From Streptomyces aureus (GTDB lineage: Bacteria; Actinomycetota; Actinomycetes; Streptomycetales; Streptomycetaceae): DNA of 64,000 bases. Numbering within the stretch: the first letter of the stretch is position 1; each line of letters starts with the position of its first letter. Shown piece by piece: positions 43,513 through 52,148 of this stretch. Both the position numbers and the translations under genes were made by a program. The notes under the pieces are model-generated. The model made no database searches. It saw only the letters and a program-made list of their open reading frames with translations, and was not told the origin of the DNA. Where the stretch lies: contig NZ_JNZD01000013.1 in NCBI RefSeq assembly GCF_000725495.1, positions 248,001 to 312,000 on the forward strand, written 5' to 3'.

Positions 43513-44423
43513 CCCAGATGCACCGACCAATCCTGTTCCGCCGCCGGTTTGCCGTGCAGGTCGGGGACGCGTTTGAGCCAGTCCGGGCGGCCCCGCTGGG
43601 TCCGCTCGGCACGGTCGGCGTCCTCGGCCGCGAGCTGCTCGCGGCTGGGGAAGTCCGTGGGGAGCCAGGCCGCCGAGGCCTGGACGCGGGCCAGCAGATA
43701 GGCGACGTACGCCTCGCGGACCGCGTCCGGGCCGGCGAAGCCGGGTTCCTCCGCGAGCCAGGCGTCGGGCACCTGGGCCAGGACCGAGCGCAGGAGTTCC
43801 TCGGTGACCCGGGGAGCCAGTTCGGCGTCGGCCGCGCGGGTGTCGGGGCCGTGGCCGCCGAGCGCATGGTTCCTGAAGTCGTACGCCTTCTCCGGGGCCG
43901 AGGCGTCCCAGCGGTGGTGGAAGACGAGGGCGGCGCCGTGGTCGATCAGCCACAGGCGCGGCGGCGCGATCCCGAGGGTGGGCCAGACCATCAGGTTCGA
44001 GCTGTGCACCGTACGGTCCACGTTGACGGTGAGGGCGTCCAGCCACACCACCTTGCCCGCCTCCAGCGGGTCGACCGGGAACGTCCGCGCGATCTCGGGG
44101 GTGAAGTCCCTGGCGCCCGGCAGATAGTCCATGCCGAGGTTGAGCCCGGCGCTGGCCCGCAGCAGGTCCTGGACCTCCTGATGGGGCTCGTGCCCGCCGA
44201 CGGCCGGGTCGAAGTGGACGAGGACCAGCTCGGGGAAACGCAGCCCGAGGGCGCGGGCCAGCTCCCCGACGATGATCTCGGCGACCAGCGCCTTGTGCCC
44301 CTGGGCGGACCCCGTGAACTTCACGACATAGGTCCCCAGGTCGTCGGCCTCGACGACTCCGGGCACGGAGCCGCCCGCCGTCAGCGGGGTCACGTATCGA
44401 ACTGCGGTCACGTCGCGGAGCAC
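43509..44423 (-). CDS. Stand-alone HipA-like kinase
   Basis: The 304-residue protein resembles the HipA family kinase domain without the HipA N1 subdomain. It has GTYVVKFTGSAQGHKALVAEII (nucleotide lysine), the WLDALTVNVDRTVHSSNLM catalytic segment (D..N/H pattern) and LWLIDHGAALVFHH in place of the usual metal-binding DxG. No HipB-like antitoxin gene is adjacent, so this is not a classical toxin-antitoxin pair. It forms a coupled pair with the SelT/W-like gene downstream. Targets are unknown; EF-Tu or a tRNA synthetase would be the family analogies. It lies 41 nt after a NIS synthetase gene and may be co-transcribed with it. Confidence 0.82.
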
Positions 44424-44464
44424 AGGTCACACTGTAGGACAGCCGGTCCGCCGGCTCATCGGCG

Positions 44465-46021
44465 TCATGTCCCGGCCAACGGGTTCGGCAGGGGTACGTA
44501 GCGGGCGTCGGCGCCGTCGGCGTCGGTCCAGCGGAGCAGCAGGTTGGTCTTGCCCGGGAGCGTGGGCGAGGAGAGCAGCGCGGCGGCCTCGGGGAGGCCG
44601 AGCTCCTCGCCCGTGCGGCGCAGCTCCCCTCGTACGGCGGGCCAGGGGTCCGTCCCGGGGAAGCGTTCGGCGAGGAGGGCCGCCAGCTCGGACAGGTGGT
44701 TGACCACCAGGCAGTAGACGAGCCGTTCCCAGCCGGCCGCGCGGGTCACCCCCGGCAGGAGCTTCACGCCCTCCGCGTCCCGGAAGAGGGCCTGGACCGG
44801 GGTGCCGTCGGCGTCCACGGCCACCAGTGTGTTCTGCAGATGGGCCTCGACGACGACCCCGTGGCGGGCGAACGCCTCCAGCACCGGCGGCACCACCTGG
44901 CGCAGGTAGGCGGCCCACCAGTCGGCCGGGTCGGTGAGCCGGTCGAGCGGACTGCCGTCGAAGCCCTCGACGAGGGCGGCGGCGAGCAGCGGGGTGGCGC
45001 CGGGGACGAGATGGCCGCGCAGTCCGTCGCGGACCAGGACGGCGAGCTCCTCGAAGGCGAAGCCGGCGGTGCGGTAGCCGCGGTCGCTGAGCCAGGCGGC
45101 GGGCCCGTCCTGCGCGGCGAACGCGGCGGCGGTGGCCGCGTCGGTGGCCACCGCCTTCAGCAGGTCGTGCCGCCACAGCCGGCGGATGTCGTTGGTGATG
45201 CGGACGTCGAGGCTGAACTTGAGGAAGAGGTCGTCCTCGGGGGCGTACAGGGTGCGGACGGCGGCCGTCGGCCACAGGGGGCGGCCGGTGGAGCCGAGGC
45301 GCAGGAGGCGGCCGTCCGCGAAGGCGTCCCGGATCGCCTCGCTCGTGGCGGTGAGGGCCAGCTGCCAGGGGTGCGCGGGCAGCAGCCGGTATCCGGCGGG
45401 GGCCCGGCCCAGGGCGTCGAGCGCCCGGGTGTCGCCCTCCTCGACGACGGCGTCCTCGCGCACGGCGAGCAGTTCCAGCGGGAAGCGGGTGTACGCCTCG
45501 GGGGCGTAGGGCAGCCATGCGGCGGCCGGGCCGCCGCCGCGGGTCTTGGGCGCGGGGTGGTACGGGTGTCCCATGATCAGCGACTGCTCGGAGCGCAGAT
45601 AGGGGTCCTCGGGGGGTGCCGTGCCGGCGCGGACGCGCAGCAGCGCCGCGACGACGTCCCGGCTGTCGGTCATCTCACGGGGCAGCCGGGTGTTGTCCAC
45701 GCCGGTGGAGCGGCGCAGCTCGTCCGCGGCGAGGGCGACCAGTTCCGGATGCGTGAGCCGATGCCAGGCCCCGTCGGCGTACACCTCGGGCGCGTAGGGG
45801 CGCCGGGTCCCGTGTGTGCGCAGCTCACGGCCGCTCGCGCGCAGCCGGTGGACGTCCGGTCGCCCCGTCGGCTCCGCCAGTTCGCGAAGGAGACAATTGA
45901 GCAACGGCGCGGCGGCGTACGCGTCGGCGGCCTCGTCCATGTCGCCCGTGGTGAGCTGGGGGAACACGGTCGGCTTGAAGTCCACGCGATCCATCCGGTC
46001 CAGTCGATTCATACGGTGCAC
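44465..46021 (-). CDS. NIS siderophore synthetase (IucA/IucC family), first of a divergent pair
   Basis: The 518-residue protein shows NIS synthetase landmarks: GHPYHPAPKTRGG (ATP and carboxylate site), LLPAHPWQLAL, LFLKFSLDVRITNDIRRLW, and the FhuF-like C-terminal part with VVEAHLQNTLVA and LFRDAEGVKLLPG. It should adenylate a carboxylate such as citrate and join it to an amine or alcohol. Several in-frame starts (46021, 46012, 45994, GTG 45985) crowd the 5' end and no clear ribosome site distinguishes them; the longest is given. A second NIS synthetase gene is divergent 66 bp away. No diamine-making or hydroxylating gene adjoins them. Confidence 0.92.
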   Translation of the reverse strand: MHRMNRLDRMDRVDFKPTVFPQLTTGDMDEAADAYAAAPLLNCLLRELAEPTGRPDVHRLRASGRELRTHGTRRPYAPEVYADGAWHRLTHPELVALAADELRRSTGVDNTRLPREMTDSRDVVAALLRVRAGTAPPEDPYLRSEQSLIMGHPYHPAPKTRGGGPAAAWLPYAPEAYTRFPLELLAVREDAVVEEGDTRALDALGRAPAGYRLLPAHPWQLALTATSEAIRDAFADGRLLRLGSTGRPLWPTAAVRTLYAPEDDLFLKFSLDVRITNDIRRLWRHDLLKAVATDAATAAAFAAQDGPAAWLSDRGYRTAGFAFEELAVLVRDGLRGHLVPGATPLLAAALVEGFDGSPLDRLTDPADWWAAYLRQVVPPVLEAFARHGVVVEAHLQNTLVAVDADGTPVQALFRDAEGVKLLPGVTRAAGWERLVYCLVVNHLSELAALLAERFPGTDPWPAVRGELRRTGEELGLPEAAALLSSPTLPGKTNLLLRWTDADGADARYVPLPNPLAGT

Positions 46022-46023
46022 TG

Positions 46024-46056
46024 GTGATCAGTATCTCCGCCGCGGCGGAGGATCAC
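46024..46056. promoter_or_regulatory. Palindrome in the 66-bp divergent NIS promoter
   Basis: CTCCGCCGCGGCGGAG (46035-46050) is a perfect 16-bp palindrome, flanked by GTGATC (46024-46029) and GATCAC (46051-46056). It occupies most of the divergent space, so a protein bound here would block both genes. It does not resemble the AT-rich DmdR/IdeR iron box. Confidence 0.5.
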
Positions 46057-46087
46057 GACGCAGTCCCCGTACGCAAGGAGCCCGCCC

Positions 46088-47599
46088 GTGTCCCGTCCCT
46101 CAACGCCCGACGCCGAGGCCGTGTTCGCCGAGGAGCTGAGCGTCGTACGCCCCGGGCTGTCGGCGCCGTACGCGCGGGCGCTGCCCGGTGCCCGGGCCGC
46201 CGTGCTGACCCGGCTGTGGCGTGCGCTGGCGTACGAGCCGCTGCCGTGGATCGCGGGGCGCGAGGCGGACCGGGAGGGGCTCACGGTCCGTCTGGCGGAC
46301 GGCCGCCGGCTGCACGGGCCGCGCCCCGACCCGTACGTCACCTCGGACCACGTCACCGAACTGCGCCTCGGTGAGCGGGTGTACGAGCGTCCCGAGGCGC
46401 TCGTCGGCGCGCTCGACGTGCCGCACGGTGATGCGTTCTCGGCCGAACTCGGCGACAGTGTGGCCTCGTTGGCGCTGTCGCGGGCGGACCGGACGTCGGC
46501 CGCCGTTCCGGGACCGTCCGCGGCGAGCTGGGCGTGGGAGCAGCGGATCGTCGACGGGCATCCGTATCACCCCAACTGCCGGGCGCGGCCGGGGTTCTCG
46601 GTGGCCGAGCAGCTGGCGTACGGGCCGGAGCACCGGACGTCGGTGCGGCTGGACCTGGTGGCGGTGGACGACGCCCTGGTCACCGGGGAGTGGCCGAAGT
46701 GGCTGCGCGACGGGGAGCGGGTGCTGGTCCCGGTGCACCCCTGGCAGGTCGCCCATGTGCTGGACACGCCGGTCCAGGAGGGCTTCGCCGGGCGGCCGTT
46801 GATGTCGCTGCGTACGCTGGCGGTGCCGGACGGGCCGCATGTGAAGACGGCGCTGAGCGCCCGGCTGACCTCGTCGGTGCGGGACATCTCGGTGTACTCG
46901 GTGCGGACGGCGGACACGGTCTCGGCGTTCATGGAGGCGATGACGTCGCGTCTGGACGCGCCGCTGCACATCACCCGCACCCTCGGGGCGGCCGGCGCCG
47001 GGTTCCCCGATCTCGCGGCGGTGGTGCGGGAGTCGCCGGACGGGTACGCGGGCGAGGGCGAGCGGTGCGTCCCGGTGGCCGCCCTTCCGCTGACCGGACT
47101 GCCCGAAAAGGCCTCCTGGCTGGCCGAGTTCACCCGGCTCGTACTCACCGTCGGGCTGCGGCTGCTGGAGCTGGGGGTGGCGCTGGAGGCGCACGGACAG
47201 AACCTGCTCGTGATCCTCGACCGGGCGGGCTCCCCGGTGCGGCTCGTCTACCGCGATCTGGCCGACATCCGGGTGAGCCCGGCGCGGCTGGCCCGCCACG
47301 GGGTCCCGGTCCCGGAGCTGTCCGGGCGGATCGTGACCGACGACGAGAGGGCCCTGCGCCGCAAGCTGTTCGGCTCGCTCGTCGGCGGCACGCTGGGGGC
47401 GACGGCGGGTTCGGCGGCGGCGCTCGGCGAGGCCCTGGAGCGGGTCGCTCCGGATCTCCCGCGCACGGCGGACCTCCCCGCGCTCCTCGGCGATCCGCTC
47501 CCCGTCAAAGCGCTGACGCTGATGCGGCTTTCGCCCGAGACCCCCGGTGACCTGTGGACACTGCTTCCGCGGCTGCTCGGCGGACCCGGCTCGTCCTGA
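46088..47599 (+). CDS. NIS siderophore synthetase (IucA/IucC family), second of a divergent pair
   Basis: GTG at 46088 follows AAGGAG by seven nt and opens a 503-residue protein. Motifs: VDGHPYHPNCRARPGFS, VPVHPWQVAHVLD, VKTALSARLTSSVRDISVYS, and the C-terminal VALEAHGQNLLVILD with VYRDLADIRVSP. This is a second NIS synthetase, distinct from the first in about every motif context, so the pair probably performs two successive condensations on a polycarboxylate such as citrate. The absence of a decarboxylase or monooxygenase gene suggests that the amine partner is a common metabolite or is made elsewhere. Export and uptake genes are also not in the window. Confidence 0.92.
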   Translation: MSRPSTPDAEAVFAEELSVVRPGLSAPYARALPGARAAVLTRLWRALAYEPLPWIAGREADREGLTVRLADGRRLHGPRPDPYVTSDHVTELRLGERVYERPEALVGALDVPHGDAFSAELGDSVASLALSRADRTSAAVPGPSAASWAWEQRIVDGHPYHPNCRARPGFSVAEQLAYGPEHRTSVRLDLVAVDDALVTGEWPKWLRDGERVLVPVHPWQVAHVLDTPVQEGFAGRPLMSLRTLAVPDGPHVKTALSARLTSSVRDISVYSVRTADTVSAFMEAMTSRLDAPLHITRTLGAAGAGFPDLAAVVRESPDGYAGEGERCVPVAALPLTGLPEKASWLAEFTRLVLTVGLRLLELGVALEAHGQNLLVILDRAGSPVRLVYRDLADIRVSPARLARHGVPVPELSGRIVTDDERALRRKLFGSLVGGTLGATAGSAAALGEALERVAPDLPRTADLPALLGDPLPVKALTLMRLSPETPGDLWTLLPRLLGGPGSS

Positions 47600-47653
47600 C
47601 ACGGGACACCTCTCGTTTTTACGATCGGCACCTTTGATCAATAGGATCCGCCG

Positions 47654-48916
47654 ATGATCACAAGACAACGGCTGGCGGCGGGCCTCTGCGCCCTGCTCGC
47701 CGCCCTGGCCGCCGGGCTCGCCTTCCCGGCCGGGGCGGTCGCCGACGAAACCACGGCGACCGCGCCCAAGGTCGAACTGCTGCTGGACGTCAGCGGATCG
47801 ATGCGGGCCCGGGACATCGACGGCGAGTCGCGGATGGCCGCGGCGAAGCAGGCGTTCAACGAAGTGCTCGATGCGACGCCGCAGGAGGTGCAGCTCGGCA
47901 TCCGCACCCTCGGCGCCAACTACGCGGGGGACGACCGCAAGACGGGCTGCAAGGACACGGCCCAGCTGTACCCCGTGGGGACGCTGGACCGCACCGAGGC
48001 CAAGACGGCCGTCGCGACCCTGAACCCGACCGGCTGGACCCCGATAGGCCCCGCGCTGCTCAAGGCGGCCGACGACCTCCAGGGCGGTGAGGGCACCCGT
48101 CGCATCGTGCTGATCAGCGACGGCGAGGACACCTGCCAGCCGCTGGACCCGTGCCAGGTGGCCCGCGAACTCGCGGCCAAGGGCATCGACCTGACCATCG
48201 ACACCCTGGGTCTGGTCCCCAACGTCAAGGTGAGCAGGCAGCTGAGCTGCATCGCCGAGGCCACGGGCGGCACGTACACCTCGGTGGAGCACAAGGAGCA
48301 GCTCAGCGACCGCGTCAACCAGTTGGTGGACCGGGCGGCCGATCCGGTCGTGAAGCCGGTGGCCGTGAAGGGCGCCGACTCGTGCTCCGCGGCCCCGGTC
48401 GTCAAGTCGGGCTTCTACACCGACCGCGAGGAGTTCTCCCAGCACCGCTACTACCGGGTGGAGGTCGCGCCCGGCAAGGAGCTGCGCGCCTCGGTGAGCA
48501 TCGCGGCGGACCGTCAGGTCAACCCGGACTACGGGGTGCTGATGCGCGCCGTGACCGTGCACGGCCGGGAGATCGTGCGCGGTGAGTCGGCCGGCAACGG
48601 CCGCACCGACGTCGTCTCGACCGGTCTGCGCTACCCGAAGGCCGAGAGCGACGACGACAACGCCCCGGCCGAGGTCGTGTGTCTCCAGGTGTCCAACTCC
48701 TTCTCGGCCGCCTCCGGCGTGAAGACCACGCCCGGGCTGCCGCTGGAGCTGACGGTCGACGTCGTCGACGGCCCCGACCAGGCGAGCGACGTGGCCTCCT
48801 TCGGTCTCGGACGCGGCTGGTGGCTGCTCGGCGCCCTGGTGCTGACCGGCTTCCTCGCGGGTCTGCTGTGGGGCTGGATCTCTCGCTGGCGGTTCTCGGT
48901 CTGGAGGACCAACTGA
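47654..48916 (+). CDS. Secreted VWA-domain protein with C-terminal membrane anchor
   Basis: The 420-residue precursor has a Sec signal (RLAAGLCALLAALAAGLAF, cleavage near AVA-DE at 30) and a von Willebrand A domain with the complete MIDAS motif DVSGS (D45, S47, S49). A second metal-site aspartate is in LISDGEDTC, and LNPTGWTPIGPALL supplies the MIDAS threonine. A later beta-rich domain (about 240-380) and a final transmembrane helix (WLLGALVLTGFLAGLLWGW) follow. It is displayed outside the membrane, where it may bind a metal-dependent protein partner. Cysteine pairs in the VWA domain (TGC.. and DTCQPLDPC) suggest disulfides. It is coupled (TGATG) to the next gene. Confidence 0.9.
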   Translation: MITRQRLAAGLCALLAALAAGLAFPAGAVADETTATAPKVELLLDVSGSMRARDIDGESRMAAAKQAFNEVLDATPQEVQLGIRTLGANYAGDDRKTGCKDTAQLYPVGTLDRTEAKTAVATLNPTGWTPIGPALLKAADDLQGGEGTRRIVLISDGEDTCQPLDPCQVARELAAKGIDLTIDTLGLVPNVKVSRQLSCIAEATGGTYTSVEHKEQLSDRVNQLVDRAADPVVKPVAVKGADSCSAAPVVKSGFYTDREEFSQHRYYRVEVAPGKELRASVSIAADRQVNPDYGVLMRAVTVHGREIVRGESAGNGRTDVVSTGLRYPKAESDDDNAPAEVVCLQVSNSFSAASGVKTTPGLPLELTVDVVDGPDQASDVASFGLGRGWWLLGALVLTGFLAGLLWGWISRWRFSVWRTN

Positions 48917-49770
48917 TGCGTATCCGACGTGTACTGAGCACGGCCGCCCTCCTCGCGGGTGCCGTCGTGGCGCCCGCGCTGCTCGGTGCGACCGCCTCCC
49001 CCGCCCTCGCCGACGCCTCGCCGTCCGCGAGCCCCTCGGGGGACGACTCCGCTCCCACCGAGGCCGGTACGTCGTTCCGCACGGCGACCGAGGTCGACCA
49101 GGGCGTCCAGGCCACCGCCGGCGCCTCCGCCGGTGACTACCTGTACTGGCAGTTCGCCGCGGACGCGGGCCAGCGGCCCACCGTGAAGGCGACGGTGAAG
49201 CTGCCGGAGGCCTCCAAGCGCTCCTCCGCCGAGACCTGGCAGATCGACGTCTACGACGGGCTGCGGCGCCGTCAGGCCTGCCAGTACGGGGCGCAGACCC
49301 GCACGGCGGCGACGGACGCGTCCTCCGTGGAGCTGTCCTGCACCCTGCGCACGGTCCGCGCCTGGTCGGAGACCTGGGCCAACGACCCGCTGCCGGGCAC
49401 CTATTACGTCCGGCTGACCGCGACCGGTCTCGGCGCGGCCGACCTGGGCCTGCCCATGAGCGCGCAGCTCCAGGTGGACTCCAAGGACATCGGCGGTTCG
49501 GCGGCGGTCGACGGCTCGCTCGCCAAGCCGCTGGTCCCCGGCATCGCCGTGACCTCGGAGCAGTCCGACGACGCCTCCGACGAGGGTTCCGACGGTTCGG
49601 AGTCCAAGACGGCGACGCTGTCCTCGCTCCGGCCCGACACCTCCGCCTGGTGGTCCGACCGCTGGGTGTGGACGGCGATCGGCGGTGTCCTCGCGGCGCT
49701 CGCCGGCATCTGGGGCTACTCGCTGACGCGGGGCAGGGGCCGTCCGTCCCGGATCCCGCCGGGCGCCTGA
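48916..49770 (+). CDS. Secreted, membrane-anchored partner of the VWA protein
   Basis: The ATG at 48916 shares a base with the VWA gene stop. The 284-residue product has a signal peptide (MRIRRVLSTAALLAGAVVA), a disordered Ser/Pro/Asp stretch, a beta-rich domain (SFRTATEVDQGVQATAGAS, DYLYWQFAADAGQRPTVKATV in part, YYVRLTATGLG) and a C-terminal transmembrane helix (VWTAIGGVLAALAGIWGY) ending in basic residues. The middle domain resembles the C-terminal beta domain of its upstream neighbour in style. The family is not recognised. Tight coupling and matching topology suggest the two proteins form a surface complex. Confidence 0.82.
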   Translation: MRIRRVLSTAALLAGAVVAPALLGATASPALADASPSASPSGDDSAPTEAGTSFRTATEVDQGVQATAGASAGDYLYWQFAADAGQRPTVKATVKLPEASKRSSAETWQIDVYDGLRRRQACQYGAQTRTAATDASSVELSCTLRTVRAWSETWANDPLPGTYYVRLTATGLGAADLGLPMSAQLQVDSKDIGGSAAVDGSLAKPLVPGIAVTSEQSDDASDEGSDGSESKTATLSSLRPDTSAWWSDRWVWTAIGGVLAALAGIWGYSLTRGRGRPSRIPPGA

Positions 49771-49786
49771 TCCCCAGCCGTACACC

Positions 49787-49826
49787 GGGGCCCGCGCCGC
49801 TCTCCGTCAGGGAGCGTCGCGGGCCT
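49787..49826 (+). terminator. Hairpin terminator after the VWA operon
   Basis: GGCCCGCG-C-CGCTC (49789-49802) pairs with GAGCG-T-CGCGGGCC (49812-49825) with one mismatch, forming a long stem 17 nt after the stop at 49770. There is no U-tract. Confidence 0.7.
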
Positions 49827-49887
49827 CTCGTGTTCCGAGGGACGGGCCCGCGGGCGGGCGGAGTCCAGGGCGTCCGCGCCGGGCTCG

Positions 49888-50091
49888 GTCAGGCCTCGCG
49901 GAGCGCCCTGGCGAGCGGCCCGTTCCCCGTCACCGTGACGTCCGCGCCGGGCTCGGTCAGGCCTCGCGAAGCGCCCTGGCGAGCGGCCCGTTCCTCGTCA
50001 CCGCGATGTCCGAGCCGTGACCCGTCAGACCTCGCGGAGCGCCTTGGCGAGCGGTCCCTCGCCCGTCACCGCGACGCGTCCCTCCCGCAGT
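49888..50091. repeat. Three 68-bp tandem copies of the HxlR gene 3' end
   Basis: Copies begin at 49888, 49956 and 50024 with the shared core GTCAGGCCTCGCGGAGCGCC and GGCGAGCGGCCCGTTCC. The copy at 50024 contains the last codons and TGA of the HxlR gene. The other two lie directly downstream of it, each repeating the stop codon, as after the GntR gene at 18396. Confidence 0.88.
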
Positions 50092-50666
50092 TCCTCCAGC
50101 AGCGTCGACGTGCCCCGGTTCAGGGCCCCGGACGTCCGCGCGTCCGGCGCGAGGCGGGCGTCCGGCTCGCGCGGGGCGGGCCCGTCGCCGTAGAGCGGCC
50201 CTTCCTCGGCGCCGCCCAGCCAGACATGGAACAGGCCCTCCTCCAGGCGGACTTCGACCAGTCCTTCGCCGGCCCCGACCGCCTCCAGGCTCCGCAGCAG
50301 CGGCAGCGCGAACCAGTGGGCCCGTACGGCGTCGGTGGGCCGCAGCTCGCCGAGGGCGGGAGCGCCCCACTCGCCGAGCGCGTGCAGGACGGGCAGCAGC
50401 TCCCGTCCGCGGGCGGTGAGTTCGTACACGTAGGCCGCGCCCGGAGGCGGCAGACGGCGCCGGGTGCTCAGTCCGTCGCGCTCCATGTCCTTCAGCCGGG
50501 AGGCGAGGACGTCGGTGCTGACCCCGGGCAGGTCGGCGTGCAGATCGGTGTAACGGCGCGGTCCGCCCAGCAGTTCACGGACGATCAGGAGGGTCCACCG
50601 GTCCCCGACGGCGTCCAGGGCACGGGCTGCGGAACAGTACTGGTCGTAGCTTCGGCGCGGTGACAT
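50025..50666 (-). CDS. HxlR-type winged-helix regulator with C-terminal extension
   Basis: The 213-residue protein begins MSPRRSYDQYCSAARALDAV and has an HxlR-like winged helix: DRWTLLIVRELLGGPRRYTDL, LPGVSTDVLASRLKDMERDG and a wing RRLPPPGAAYVYELTARGREL. A C-terminal part of about 100 residues (VRLEEGLFHVWLGGAEEG) looks like a small ligand-binding extension. It is divergent from the aminotransferase gene at 50751. The two tandem palindromes between them (50689-50723) are likely operators. Its last codons are part of a three-copy tandem repeat. Confidence 0.88.
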   Translation of the reverse strand: MSPRRSYDQYCSAARALDAVGDRWTLLIVRELLGGPRRYTDLHADLPGVSTDVLASRLKDMERDGLSTRRRLPPPGAAYVYELTARGRELLPVLHALGEWGAPALGELRPTDAVRAHWFALPLLRSLEAVGAGEGLVEVRLEEGLFHVWLGGAEEGPLYGDGPAPREPDARLAPDARTSGALNRGTSTLLEELREGRVAVTGEGPLAKALREV

Positions 50667-50688
50667 GCGACGCAGTCTAGCTATCTTG

Positions 50689-50723
50689 TTGGACTTTCCA
50701 AGCTCCTACTTGGTAAAACCAAG
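50689..50723. promoter_or_regulatory. Paired palindromes TTGGA-N3-TCCAA and CTTGGT-N3-ACCAAG
   Basis: TTGGACTTTCCAA (50689-50701) and CTTGGTAAAACCAAG (50709-50723) are two exact inverted repeats whose cores start 21 bp apart, about two helical turns. They lie 23 bp from the HxlR start and 28 bp from the aminotransferase start, ideal for autoregulation and control of the divergent gene. Confidence 0.65.
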
Positions 50724-50750
50724 CAACACCACAACCGGAGGGCGCAGCGC

Positions 50751-51962
50751 ATGGAGTTCCGGCAGTCGAGCAAGCTCAGCGAGGTCTGTTACGAGATCCG
50801 AGGCCCGGTGATCGAGCACGCCGACGCACTGGAGGCGGCGGGCCACAGCGTGCTGCGGCTGAACACGGGCAACCCCGCGCTCTTCGGCTTCGAGGCGCCG
50901 GAGGAGATCCTCCAGGACATGATCCGGATGCTCCCCCAGGCGCACGGCTACACCGACTCGCGCGGCATCCTGTCGGCCCGCCGCGCCGTGGCCCAGCGCT
51001 ACCAGGACCGGGGCCTGGACGTCGGCGTGGACGACGTCTTCCTCGGCAACGGCGTCTCGGAGCTGGTCTCCATGGCCGTACAGGCGCTCGTCGAGGACGG
51101 CGACGAAGTCCTCATCCCGGCACCGGACTTCCCGCTCTGGACGGCGGTGACCACCCTCGCCGGCGGCAAGGCCGTGCACTACCTGTGCGACGAGCAGTCG
51201 GACTGGTACCCGGACCTGGAGGACATGGCGGCGAAGATCACCGACCGGACCCGGGCCGTCGTCATCATCAACCCCAACAACCCGACGGGCGCGGTCTATC
51301 CGAAGGAGATCGTCGAGGGCATCCTCGATCTCGCCCGCCGGCACGGCCTGATGGTGTTCGCCGACGAGATCTACGACCAGATCCTCTACGACGACGCGGT
51401 GCACCACTCCGCCGCGGCCCTCGCCCCCGACCTGGTGGTCCTCACCTTCTGCGGGCTGTCCAAGACCTACCGCGTGGCCGGCTTCCGTTCCGGCTGGCTG
51501 GTCGTCACCGGCCCCCGGCAGCACGCGCGCAGCTATCTGGAGGGGCTGACGATGCTGGCCTCGATGCGGCTGTGCGCCAACGCCCCGGCCCAGTACGCCA
51601 TCCAGGCCGCGCTCGGCGGCCGTCAGTCGATCCATGAACTGACCGCGCCCGGTGGCAGGCTGCGGGAACAGCGCGACCGCGCCTGGGAGAAGCTCAACGA
51701 GATCCCCGGTGTCTCCTGCGTCAAGCCCAAGGGCGCGCTGTACGCGTTCCCCCGCATCGACCCCACCGTGCATCCCATCCACGACGACGAGCGGTTCGTG
51801 CTGGACCTGCTGCGGCGCGAGAAGATCCAGGTCGTCCAGGGCACCGGTTTCAACTGGCCGCGCCCCGACCACTTCCGCATCCTGACGCTCCCGCACGCCG
51901 ACGACCTGGACGCGGCGATCAGCCGGATCGGGCGGTTCCTGAGCGGGTACCGGCAGGAGTAG
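50751..51962 (+). CDS. PLP-dependent aminotransferase, alanine transaminase (AlaA/YfbQ) type
   Basis: The 403-residue fold-type I aminotransferase has the N-terminal LRLNTGNPALFGFEAPEEIL, the NPNNPTGAVYPKE loop, VFADEIYDQILYDD with the PLP-pyridine aspartate, and LSKTYRVAGFRSGW with the PLP lysine. The TGNPALFGF and FNWPRPDHFRI segments fit the AlaA group, which interconverts alanine/2-oxoglutarate and pyruvate/glutamate. It is divergent from an HxlR-family regulator whose operators overlap its promoter, which is unusual for a housekeeping transaminase and suggests substrate-induced control. Confidence 0.92.
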   Translation: MEFRQSSKLSEVCYEIRGPVIEHADALEAAGHSVLRLNTGNPALFGFEAPEEILQDMIRMLPQAHGYTDSRGILSARRAVAQRYQDRGLDVGVDDVFLGNGVSELVSMAVQALVEDGDEVLIPAPDFPLWTAVTTLAGGKAVHYLCDEQSDWYPDLEDMAAKITDRTRAVVIINPNNPTGAVYPKEIVEGILDLARRHGLMVFADEIYDQILYDDAVHHSAAALAPDLVVLTFCGLSKTYRVAGFRSGWLVVTGPRQHARSYLEGLTMLASMRLCANAPAQYAIQAALGGRQSIHELTAPGGRLREQRDRAWEKLNEIPGVSCVKPKGALYAFPRIDPTVHPIHDDERFVLDLLRREKIQVVQGTGFNWPRPDHFRILTLPHADDLDAAISRIGRFLSGYRQE

Positions 51963-52148
51963 GGCAAGCGGGAGCGGGTCCGCGGTCGGGCGGGGCGGGT
52001 CCGGGACCGGCGGGAGCGAGGCCGGGTCCGGCGGGAGCGGGCCGCGGTTGCCGGGTGGGCCGTCCGGAGGATCCGGTGCTGCGGCCGCGCCCACCGGGTG
52101 ACACCGTACGAGGGACGGAAGCGGACGGGGGACGGAAAGGGCGCGGCG

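Noticed and set aside
46022..46087. Iron box (DmdR/IdeR) in the NIS divergent promoter
   Set aside because: The TTAGGTTAGGCTAACCTAA-like core is absent; the palindrome present is GC-rich and unrelated.
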